NCBI RefSeq assembly: GCF_018332715.1
Contig: NZ_BOQP01000030.1
Span: forward strand, 62,001 to 126,000
Origin: Winogradskya consettensis
GTDB taxonomy: Bacteria > Actinomycetota > Actinomycetes > Mycobacteriales > Micromonosporaceae
Direction: 5' to 3'
DNA: 64,000 bases
The notes below the pieces were generated by a model. The model was given only the letters and a program-made list of their open reading frames with translations, made no database searches and was not told the DNA's origin. The position numbers and the translations under genes are program-made. Numbering within the stretch: position 1 is the stretch's first letter; each line of letters starts with the position of its first letter. Below are positions 8,028 to 15,335 of the stretch, piece by piece.

Positions 8028-9364
8028 GCCGAAACCGCCGAAACCGAAGGAACCGCCGGAGCCGCCGGAGCCGACGGGAGGTAGCCGAGACCGGCGTAGC
8101 GGATGCCGAGCGCTTCGACGGCGGCGCTGTCGAGGATGCGCCATGAGTCGAAGATCAGCGCCGGGCGGCTGTCGCCGAGCAGCTCCGTCACCTCGATCGA
8201 CCGGTAGTCCGGGTGGTCGTTGATCACGAGGATCGCGTCCGCGTCGGTGAACGCCTTGTCGAGGCTGACCGGGTCGCCGCCGTACTGCCGGATGACGTCC
8301 TCGGTGACCATCGGGTCGTGGCCGGTCACGGTGATGCCGGCGGCCGAGAAGATCGGCATCATGTCGGCGATCGGCGTGCCCCGCATGTCGTCGGTGGGAG
8401 GCCAGCCCTTGTACGCCCACCCGAGCACGGCGAGCCGCAGCCCCCGGGTCTCCCCGCGCGCCTCGGCCAGCAGCCGCACGACGGTGTCGGCCACGTGCTT
8501 GGGAAGGAACTCGTTGAGCGCCCGCGCCTGACCGACGAGGTACGGCTCGTAGTCACCCGCGCTGTCCAGCATGATGTACGGGTCCTTCGACAGGCACCCG
8601 CCGCCGACGTACCCGGGCTTGGCCAGGTCGGGGCGCGGGTAGCCGACGTTCGCCGCCCGCAGGACCTCCAGCGGGTCGAGACCGTGCTGCTCGGCGATCA
8701 GCGCGATCTCGTTGCCGAACGAGTAGATGAGGTCGGTGTGGCAGTTGTTGGACAGCTTCACCATCTCGGCGGTCTCCAGGTCCGAGACCTCGACGACGGT
8801 CTGCGCCAGACCGCTGAAGAACTCCACACCGGCCCGCAGGCTCGCCTCGTCCAGGCCGCCGACGACCTGCGGCAGCTCGACGAGCTCCCGCAGCGCCTGA
8901 CCCTGGATCGTGCGTTCCGGGGCCATCACCAGCTTGACGTCGTCGCCCCACGCGGCCCGCAGCTCGGGCAGCACGACCTTGCGGCTGGTGCCGACCGGCA
9001 CGGTGCTGCGCACCACGACGAGCGTGCCCGGCCGGCAGGTCGCGGCGACGCTGCGCGCGGCGCTCGCCAGGTTGGCCAGGTTGGGCCGGCGGGTGCTCTC
9101 GTCGACCGGTGTGGAGACGCTGATGACGGCGACGTCGACGGTGTCGCGCGGCAGTTCGGCGGCGACGTGGACGCCGTTGCCGACCCGGGCGGCGAAGATC
9201 TCCTCCACCCCGGGCTCGAAGATGTGCGACCGGCCCTGCGACAGGGTGTCGATCACCGTGGGCGACACGTCAGCGCCGTGCACGATGAATCCCTTGTCGG
9301 CCAGAGCCGCGGTCAGGGTGAGCCCGACGTAGCCGAGCCCGACGACCCCGATCGTCATAGGCAT
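8024..9364 (-). CDS. Nucleotide-sugar dehydrogenase (UDP-GlcNAc/ManNAc or UDP-glucose dehydrogenase family)
   Basis: A 446-residue protein of the UDP-glucose/GDP-mannose dehydrogenase superfamily. It has the N-terminal Rossmann motif GLGYVG (9-14), STPVDE, the lysine of MVKLSNN (K203) and the catalytic cysteine in GYVGGGCLSKDPY (C257). A C-terminal Rossmann domain includes LGWAYKG and FDSWRILD. Enzymes of this type oxidise C6 of a UDP-sugar twice to a uronic acid, so the polymer may contain or be derived from a uronic acid, or the enzyme serves another precursor. The start at 9364 has GGAGGGG 6 nt upstream; a 17-codon longer frame is not supported. The last 15 residues are a low-complexity Ala/Pro/Ser/Val tail. 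Confidence 0.85.
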   Translation of the reverse strand: MPMTIGVVGLGYVGLTLTAALADKGFIVHGADVSPTVIDTLSQGRSHIFEPGVEEIFAARVGNGVHVAAELPRDTVDVAVISVSTPVDESTRRPNLANLASAARSVAATCRPGTLVVVRSTVPVGTSRKVVLPELRAAWGDDVKLVMAPERTIQGQALRELVELPQVVGGLDEASLRAGVEFFSGLAQTVVEVSDLETAEMVKLSNNCHTDLIYSFGNEIALIAEQHGLDPLEVLRAANVGYPRPDLAKPGYVGGGCLSKDPYIMLDSAGDYEPYLVGQARALNEFLPKHVADTVVRLLAEARGETRGLRLAVLGWAYKGWPPTDDMRGTPIADMMPIFSAAGITVTGHDPMVTEDVIRQYGGDPVSLDKAFTDADAILVINDHPDYRSIEVTELLGDSRPALIFDSWRILDSAAVEALGIRYAGLGYLPSAPAAPAVPSVSAVSA

Positions 9365-9405
9365 GTGGTTCCCCTCCAGTACTTCGGTGTGTGTCGGCCG
9401 CCGCG

Positions 9406-10419
9406 TCACGGACACGGCGGGCCGGGTCGGTCAAGATCCAGCACGGTGACCGTGCCGGCGAAACGTTCGGTCCGGTATCGCGCGCAGGCGCTGCGCACGT
9501 CCGCGGCCCGGGTCGCGTAGTCGACGCTGAGCACGAACTTGCCGGCGTCCCGCAACGCCCGCGTCTCGCTCAGGTTCTCCGCGCAGTAGTCCTCGGTGCA
9601 GCGTTCGTCGGTCGCCTGGTAGAACAGCTCCTCCATGGCGATGCCGTCGACCGCCGCGGTGTATCCGGGCTGGTGCCGCAGTTCCGGCGAGTTCTGCGGG
9701 ACGATCAGAAAATCTTTGGTGCGGCCCTTGGCGTACGCCGAGATGCGCGCGATCAGCCCCGCCATGTCCCGGGCCAGCCGCGCCCGGTCCCGGCCCTGCA
9801 CCGAGCCCAGATCGATCTCCTCGTACGCCAGGGGCGTGTCCAGGTAGACGCCGTCGAACCCGGCCCGCAACGCCTGGTCGACCCGGGGCCGCACGACCCG
9901 CTGCCACCACCGTTCGTCGTAGTAGCGCACGAAGTACTCGCCGGGCCAGTCCCCCCACTCGTTGGCGATCAGGTCGGCGGCGTCACGCCGCAGCCCCGGG
10001 TATTCGGGCCGGAAATCCTCGATGCTGCCGATCTCGAAGTACGCCAGCACGCGTTTGCCGGTCGAGCGCACCTTCGCGATCTCGGCGGCGGTGAAGTAGT
10101 CCTCGTGCGCGTCCCGCGCGAGATCCACCACGACCACCTGCCACGGCCCGGCCGCCAGCTGGTCGAGCTTGCCGCCGGAGTAGTCCTGCAGCTGGTACGC
10201 CCACGAGCGGAACTCCACCGGCGTGGTTGTGGGCTTTCCCGTGGGGGCCACCGTCCCGTCGGAGGTAGCAGTGGGCGTGGGCGTGGGAGTGGAAGCCGGA
10301 GCCGGGGACAAAGCGGACGTCGAAGGAGCCGGCGGCGGCGGAGAGGGGTCCTCCGAGCAGGCCGCCATGAGAAGGAGCACGGCGGCCACGCAGAGGACGC
10401 GGTGGCCGTGGAGTCTCAC
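9406..10419 (-). CDS. Lipoprotein endo-alpha-1,4-polygalactosaminidase-like hydrolase (GH114 type)
   Basis: A 337-residue protein beginning with a lipoprotein signal (LLLMAACS, lipidated Cys21) and a Ser/Pro/Thr spacer to about residue 67. The catalytic barrel follows: WAYQLQDY, VVVVDLAR, VLAYFEIGSIEDFRPEY, then DGVYLDTPLAYEE with the probable catalytic acid, and a C-terminal cysteine-bearing part. These are hallmarks of the GH114 family, which includes bacterial endo-polygalactosaminidase and fungal Ega3. Attached outside the membrane, it would trim or process the exported polymer, the role played by PelA or Ega3 in known systems. The GTG start forms a GTGA overlap with the upstream epimerase gene. 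It is the second, exported, paralogue of the barrel encoded at 6373. Confidence 0.82.
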   Translation of the reverse strand: MRLHGHRVLCVAAVLLLMAACSEDPSPPPPAPSTSALSPAPASTPTPTPTATSDGTVAPTGKPTTTPVEFRSWAYQLQDYSGGKLDQLAAGPWQVVVVDLARDAHEDYFTAAEIAKVRSTGKRVLAYFEIGSIEDFRPEYPGLRRDAADLIANEWGDWPGEYFVRYYDERWWQRVVRPRVDQALRAGFDGVYLDTPLAYEEIDLGSVQGRDRARLARDMAGLIARISAYAKGRTKDFLIVPQNSPELRHQPGYTAAVDGIAMEELFYQATDERCTEDYCAENLSETRALRDAGKFVLSVDYATRAADVRSACARYRTERFAGTVTVLDLDRPGPPCP

Positions 10420-11294
10420 CCGGGCGCCCCCGCCCAGATGTTCGTGATGGACGTCTCCAGGTCGTGCTCCGGTTTCCAGCCGAGCTCGTCGCGGGCCCGG
10501 CTGATGTCGGCCTGGATCCAGTCCACGGCGGCGGAGCGCTGCGGCCCGGTCCCGACCTCCCGGATGGCTCCCTTCCAGCCGGCCCGCTCGGCCAGCAGGC
10601 CGACCGCGGCGCGTACGGTGACCGCCCGCCCGCTGCCCGCGTTGTAGACCCGGCTGCGCAGCCGCGGCTCGGTGACGACCGCCCGGAGCAACGACGCGAT
10701 GTCCTGGACGTCGACGAAGTCCCGGTAGGCACCCAGCGGCCCCAGCGTGATCTCCGTCGAGCCGACCGCGAGCGCTTCCCTGATCCGCAGAGCCGCCCGG
10801 CCCAGGACGTTCTCCGCCGGTTGCCCCGCGCCGATCGGGTTGAACACGCGTACGGACACCGCGTCCAGCCCGGACAGCGTGAACAGTCGCGTGCCGGCGA
10901 CGTGGCTGACACCGTACGCGCCGACCGGTTCTGTCCTCGAGTCCTCACCGACGGCCTCGCCGTGCGGCACGACGCCGTATTCCCCGGCCGAGCCGAGCCG
11001 GACCAGCCGCGCGAACGGCACCGCCTCGGCCGCCGCCTCGAGCAGCTTCGCCGCGACGAGGGTGTTGGCTCGCACGAGGTCCTCGCCGGAGCCGCCGAGC
11101 GCCCCGACGCAGCTCACCACGGCGTCCGGGCGTTCGGCGCGCAGCAGTTCCGCGAGCGCGGTCACGTCCCCGGCGATCAGGTCGTGGCGGTCCCGCCCGG
11201 GACAGATCAGGTCCTCGACCCGGTCTTCGGCGGTCAGCGCCGCACGCACATGACCCCCGATGAACCCGGACGACCCGAAGAGCAGCACCCTCAT
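10416..11294 (-). CDS. NAD-dependent epimerase/dehydratase (extended SDR) with Lys-to-His active-site change
   Basis: A 292-residue protein with the Rossmann motif GSSGFIG (7-13), a serine region LGSAGEYG (99-107) and the tyrosine Y127, but the expected Tyr-x-x-x-Lys reads YGVSH, giving His131 where lysine is normal. The codon is clearly CAC (10902-10904). RVFNPIGAGQ and YRDFVDVQDIA are typical of WcaG-like nucleotide-sugar epimerases and reductases. It may be an altered-activity or structural paralogue of the epimerase at 7059. Its ATG overlaps the nucleotidyltransferase stop and its stop overlaps the hydrolase start, so it sits in the translational chain. Substrate unknown. Confidence 0.8.
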   Translation of the reverse strand: MRVLLFGSSGFIGGHVRAALTAEDRVEDLICPGRDRHDLIAGDVTALAELLRAERPDAVVSCVGALGGSGEDLVRANTLVAAKLLEAAAEAVPFARLVRLGSAGEYGVVPHGEAVGEDSRTEPVGAYGVSHVAGTRLFTLSGLDAVSVRVFNPIGAGQPAENVLGRAALRIREALAVGSTEITLGPLGAYRDFVDVQDIASLLRAVVTEPRLRSRVYNAGSGRAVTVRAAVGLLAERAGWKGAIREVGTGPQRSAAVDWIQADISRARDELGWKPEHDLETSITNIWAGAPG

Positions 11295-12019
11295 ACCGGC
11301 TCACCCAGCCGTTCGCGCAGGATCAGCGGCCGGATCCGCTCGAAGCTGCGGTTGGCCTCGTCGTAGTCCTCCGGCCGGCCGATGTCCAGCCAGAACCCCT
11401 TGAACGGGTACGTCGCCGGGTTGTCGCCGCGGGCCAGCAGGTCGAGCACCAGCTGGTCGAACCCGAAGGACAACCCCGGCGGGTACGGCGCCAGCGTGCG
11501 CCGCGACATGCCGTACACGCCCATGCTGACCTGGTAGTGCAGCTCGGGCTTCTCGCGGAACCCGACGATCCGTGAGGCCTCGACGTCGAGCACGCCGAAC
11601 TCCACCTTGTGGGTACGCTCGGCGATCGCGACGGTCAGCCCCCCGGCCGACAACGCGTGCTGGTGCAGCAGGTCGGCGTAGTCGAGGTCGGTCAGGATGT
11701 CGCCGTTCATCACCAGGAAGTGCTCCGGCAGCGACTCCTTCAGGCCGAACAGCGGCCCGACCGTCGACAGTGGCCGGTCCTCCTCGATGTAGTCGACGTG
11801 CAGCCCCCAGCGGTCCCCGTCGCCGACGAACGCCCGGATCAGCGGGCCGAGATGGTTGATCGCGAGGGTGACCGACGTGAAGCCGCACCCCGCGAGCTGT
11901 TCGAGGACGATCTCCAGGATCGCGTGCTTGTCACCGATGGGCATCAGCGGCTTGGGCAAGGTCGTGGTGTACGGCCGCAGCCGCACGCCCTTGCCGCCGG
12001 CAAGAATCACCGCATGCAT
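11291..12019 (-). CDS. Sugar-1-phosphate nucleotidyltransferase
   Basis: A 242-residue member of the RmlA/GlmU-N/GMPP family, with AVILAGGKGVRLRPYT at residues 3-18 for nucleotide binding, LPKPLMPIGDK, the metal-binding MNGDILTDLD near residue 108, and FREKPELHYQVSMGVYG. It joins an NTP to a hexose-1-phosphate in the cytoplasm, giving an activated sugar for the epimerases, dehydrogenase and glycosyltransferase of this operon. Length fits the short form lacking a left-handed helix domain, so no acetyltransferase activity is expected. The nucleotide and sugar are not readable. It starts 28 bp after the membrane protein gene and overlaps the next gene by 4 nt. Confidence 0.85.
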   Translation of the reverse strand: MHAVILAGGKGVRLRPYTTTLPKPLMPIGDKHAILEIVLEQLAGCGFTSVTLAINHLGPLIRAFVGDGDRWGLHVDYIEEDRPLSTVGPLFGLKESLPEHFLVMNGDILTDLDYADLLHQHALSAGGLTVAIAERTHKVEFGVLDVEASRIVGFREKPELHYQVSMGVYGMSRRTLAPYPPGLSFGFDQLVLDLLARGDNPATYPFKGFWLDIGRPEDYDEANRSFERIRPLILRERLGEPV

Positions 12020-12047
12020 AGCAGTTCTGCCTCCCCATGGTCGTGAT

Positions 12048-13754
12048 CTACCGGAAGTGGCGGACCTGGCCCGCGAACGGGGACAGGCCGTACAGGAACA
12101 GGCCCTGCAGCGCGACGACGCTGCCGAGATAGAGCAGGGTGTCGGTCAGCGGATGCGCCGTCCGCCCCAGCAGGGGCGCGGCACCGAGGGCGGCACCGAT
12201 CCCGATGTGCACCGCGAGCGCGGCCAGCATCGACCAGCAGAGCCAGCCGAAACGTTCGAAGCCGGCCAGCAGGAACGCGGAGTAGTAGGCGCCGCCCAGC
12301 ACGACGTGGGCGGCGATCATCACCACGCCGGGTGCCGAGAGCCACCCGGTCAGGGCCAGCCCGGCGATGAGCACCAGGCCGAGACCTGCCGGGACGGCCA
12401 GGCAGAGCAAGGTCTCCCGGGCGATGAGTACGCGCATCGCGCGCTGGAAGTCCTCGGGCCGGTGACTGAGCCTGGTGATCCGGACCGCGGCGGCCCGGAA
12501 CCCCTCGGCGCGCCACTCGACAAACCCCATGGCCAGGATCAGCGGGGCCACCGCGGCCGCGATGTCGAGCCGGTTCAGCAGATACGGCGCCTCGGCGTGC
12601 AGGAGCAGGGCGGCCGAGCACAGGCCGTACCACGTGACCCCGGCCAGACCGGGCAGCTGCAGGCGCAGCAACGGCAACCCGGACGCCTCCGCCACGTCGC
12701 CCCGGTTCCGGGTGAGCAGCAGCGCGGCGACGTAGGCGGCGGTCACCCCGGCGGCAGCGGTGACAAGCGCAGGGGTCCGCAGGGCCGGGCCGGCCAGGAG
12801 GTACGCGCAGCCGAAGACGACCGCCGGCACCATGGTCAGCGCCTGGACGCCCTCGCGGCGGTAGAACACCAGCACCGTGCCGGCCAGCTGATAGCCGAGC
12901 TGGCACATGGCGAGCACGATCAGCCCCCAGCCACCGCCGGTGACCGCCACCACGAGGAACCCGCACGCCGCACCCGCGAACGGCGCGCCCACGGTCGCGA
13001 AGCGCAGGAGCCGGGCGGCGGCCCGCGGGCGGTTGCCCCCGAGCAGCTTGTACGCGCCGAACGCGGCCGTCCCCGCGTACAGCCAGCCGAGCGCGCTGGC
13101 CAGGGTCAGCGCCAGCACCACCGACCGCTGCCCGAGCACGCCGAGCACCGCGGGGAACACCGCGCTGGGCAGGGCGTACAGCGGGCCGTGCGCGAGGACC
13201 CGGAGCCCGGAGCGCCACGTCCGCGGGGCGTCCGGCGCGGCCGTCTGCTCGAGCGGCGGGCCGAGCCGGCGGTATACCTCGACGGCGAGGGCGAACACGT
13301 CGGCGAAGCCGTACTCGACCTTGGCGCCGCGGTCGGTGAAGCCGTCCGACTCGAGGGCGGCGGCGACCTGCAGGGCGTCGACGGCACGGGCCAGCTTGGG
13401 CCGCATCCGGTCGACGAGTTCCTCCAGGGGGTCGTCGGAGATCCGGGGAAGAACGACGGTGTGGATCGGCGGGCCGCTCGCTGCCGTGTCCGGGCCGGCG
13501 GAGGTGCCGTCCGGCCGCGCGGGGCCCGCGGGGGCGCGGCGGGTCCGGCGCGACTGCGGCGGGATCGGGGGCCGGATCACCTGGGTGTCGGAGTTGTCGG
13601 TCCGGTGCGCCCCGGCGGTGTTCGGCGCGGACAGGCGTACGGTCCGGTCGCCGACGTCCATGCGGACGGTCTCGTCCGGGAGCTCGATGCGGACGGTCTT
13701 GTCGCCGATGTCGATCCGCACGGTCTCGGTGCCGGCCTCGTCGTTCACCGTCAC
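12048..13754 (-). CDS. Polytopic membrane exporter, PelG-like (MOP superfamily candidate), with N-terminal nonapeptide repeats
   Basis: A 568-residue protein. A soluble N-terminal region (about 1-145) starts with four near-perfect nonapeptide repeats (E/K/R)TVR(I/M/L)xxx(D/N) at residues 10-45, then a Pro/Arg-rich linker. From about residue 150 there are some 12 hydrophobic segments separated by short loops, the pattern of MOP-type polysaccharide flippases. Position right behind the PelF-like glycosyltransferase is the same as PelG in Pel operons, and the length of the membrane part fits. Identity with PelG is inferred from context and topology because I see no decisive motif. The GTG start gives a GTGA overlap with the upstream stop; longer in-frame sequence is antisense-free shadow of the glycosyltransferase gene. 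Confidence 0.65.
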   Translation of the reverse strand: MTVNDEAGTETVRIDIGDKTVRIELPDETVRMDVGDRTVRLSAPNTAGAHRTDNSDTQVIRPPIPPQSRRTRRAPAGPARPDGTSAGPDTAASGPPIHTVVLPRISDDPLEELVDRMRPKLARAVDALQVAAALESDGFTDRGAKVEYGFADVFALAVEVYRRLGPPLEQTAAPDAPRTWRSGLRVLAHGPLYALPSAVFPAVLGVLGQRSVVLALTLASALGWLYAGTAAFGAYKLLGGNRPRAAARLLRFATVGAPFAGAACGFLVVAVTGGGWGLIVLAMCQLGYQLAGTVLVFYRREGVQALTMVPAVVFGCAYLLAGPALRTPALVTAAAGVTAAYVAALLLTRNRGDVAEASGLPLLRLQLPGLAGVTWYGLCSAALLLHAEAPYLLNRLDIAAAVAPLILAMGFVEWRAEGFRAAAVRITRLSHRPEDFQRAMRVLIARETLLCLAVPAGLGLVLIAGLALTGWLSAPGVVMIAAHVVLGGAYYSAFLLAGFERFGWLCWSMLAALAVHIGIGAALGAAPLLGRTAHPLTDTLLYLGSVVALQGLFLYGLSPFAGQVRHFR

Positions 13755-15304
13755 AGCTGCCCACCGGTGTAGAGACCCGAGGTGGCGGCGGAACGCTGCC
13801 GCGGCGGCCTGGCCCGGCCCTGCGCCGTGCCGCGCAGGTGCTCCGGCTGCTCGGCGGCACCGATCGGCGTCGCGAGTCCTTCGTAGACGTTGCGATACAT
13901 CTGCAGCGACTGGCTGAGGGTGAAGTGCTCGAGGACCCGGGCGCGCGCGGCGACGCCGAGCCGGAACCGCAGCTCGTCGTCGCGCAGCAGCTTGACGCAG
14001 GCCTCGGCGACGGCGGCGTGGTCGCGCGGGGCCACCACGATGCCGGTCTCCCCCACCGCCTCGGACACCCCGCCGACGTTCGTGCAGACCGTGGGCCGCC
14101 CGCAGGCCATGGCCTCGACCACGGTGTACGGGAAGCCCTCGGAGATGCTGGTCAGTGCGACGATGCTGCCCGCGTGGTACGCGTCGACGGCGTTCCCGAT
14201 GCGCCCCTCGAGCACCGCCGAGCCGGTGAGCCCGAGCTCCTCGATGAGCAGCTCGCAGGACTCGTGGTAGATCCGGTTCACGGCGGGCGTACCCCCGAAG
14301 ATGCGCAACCGGGCCGCCGGGATCTCCTTCTTCACCAGGGCGAACGCCCTGATCAGCGTGTGCAGGTCCTTGAGCGGGTCGATCCGGCCCATGAACGAGA
14401 TCGTCGGCACCCCGGGCTCGCTGGTCGCCGCGGGGAACTCGGCCGGCTCGACGCCGTTGTACATGGTCCACATCCGGTCCGGATCCGCGCCGTTGTGCAG
14501 CTGCCAGCGGCGGTTGTACGCCGAGTGCGGCGCGAGCACGTCGGTGATGAGGTACGCCGCCCCGGCCAGGGACCGGAAGAAGCTCAGCGCCAGCACCCGC
14601 ACCGCGTGCGAGGCGTCGTCGTCCAGGTACGAGATGTAACGCTCCCGCAGGTAGATGCCGTGTTCGCTCATGACGATCGGGGTGCCGTGCCGCCACTTGG
14701 CCGCCATGGCCACGAGCGTGGACAACCCGTTCATCGAGCAGTGGATGATGTCGGCCTCGACGACCGGGGCGCTCAGCGGACGCAGCATGTGCTCGATCAG
14801 CCACGCGGCCTGGATCGCGTCCGCCACGGTCGGCGCCGGGGACGTCTGCTCGACGCGCAGCTCACGCCACGCGTCGAGCATCATGCCCAGGGCCTCGTTC
14901 GACACGAGCGCGGCGCTGAGGTCCCCGCCGTCGGCGGCGTACTCGTAGAGCCCGCGCAGTGCGAGCAGGAACATGCTGCGGCTGACCGCGCCCTGCTCGG
15001 ACAGCGTCGTCTCCAGCGGGGTGACCAGGGCGCGCAGGAACACCGCATACGACTCGGTGAACGCGGCCCCGGGTTGCTGGTTGTTGCGCCTGGGGTGGTC
15101 CGGCCCGCTCCCCCAGAGGGGGATCGAGTGGACGTTGTCCAGGTTCACGGGCGGGGCGAAGACGGATTCCTCGCTGCCGTCCACGGTGAGCGCGACGACC
15201 TCCCAGCGGTAGTCCGGGATGCCTCGGATGAGCTGCTCACACCAGATGCTCACCCCGCCCATCGCGTAGGGGTACGTCCCCTCCGACACGAGTGCGACAC
15301 GCAC
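13751..15304 (-). CDS. pelF: PelF-type family 4 glycosyltransferase
   Basis: A 517-residue cytoplasmic GT4 enzyme. The N-terminal motif EGTYPYAMGGVSIWCEQLI (8-26) and HGIYLRERYISYL (215-227) are characteristic of PelF, with its DUF3492-type N-terminal region. The donor-binding half carries MGRIDPLKDLHTLI (305-318), RIFGGTP and the E-x7-E pair (E389, E397) within EGFPYTVVEAMACG. PelF polymerises UDP-GalNAc-type donors and works with PelG at the inner face of the membrane. The GTG start at 15304 follows GGAG. The gene lies 31 bp after the secreted deacetylase gene and overlaps the transporter gene by 4 nt, so the three core functions (deacetylase, synthase, exporter) are adjacent. Donor sugar here is inferred. 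Confidence 0.85.
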   Translation of the reverse strand: MRVALVSEGTYPYAMGGVSIWCEQLIRGIPDYRWEVVALTVDGSEESVFAPPVNLDNVHSIPLWGSGPDHPRRNNQQPGAAFTESYAVFLRALVTPLETTLSEQGAVSRSMFLLALRGLYEYAADGGDLSAALVSNEALGMMLDAWRELRVEQTSPAPTVADAIQAAWLIEHMLRPLSAPVVEADIIHCSMNGLSTLVAMAAKWRHGTPIVMSEHGIYLRERYISYLDDDASHAVRVLALSFFRSLAGAAYLITDVLAPHSAYNRRWQLHNGADPDRMWTMYNGVEPAEFPAATSEPGVPTISFMGRIDPLKDLHTLIRAFALVKKEIPAARLRIFGGTPAVNRIYHESCELLIEELGLTGSAVLEGRIGNAVDAYHAGSIVALTSISEGFPYTVVEAMACGRPTVCTNVGGVSEAVGETGIVVAPRDHAAVAEACVKLLRDDELRFRLGVAARARVLEHFTLSQSLQMYRNVYEGLATPIGAAEQPEHLRGTAQGRARPPRQRSAATSGLYTGGQL

Positions 15305-15335
15305 TGGATCTCCGCCTTCCCCCCGTCCGCCGCGA

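Noticed and set aside
12048..14804. Long frame suggesting a 918-residue membrane protein
   Set aside because: The first 350 codons are a shadow of the glycosyltransferase gene. The real start is the GTG at 13754 overlapping the upstream stop.
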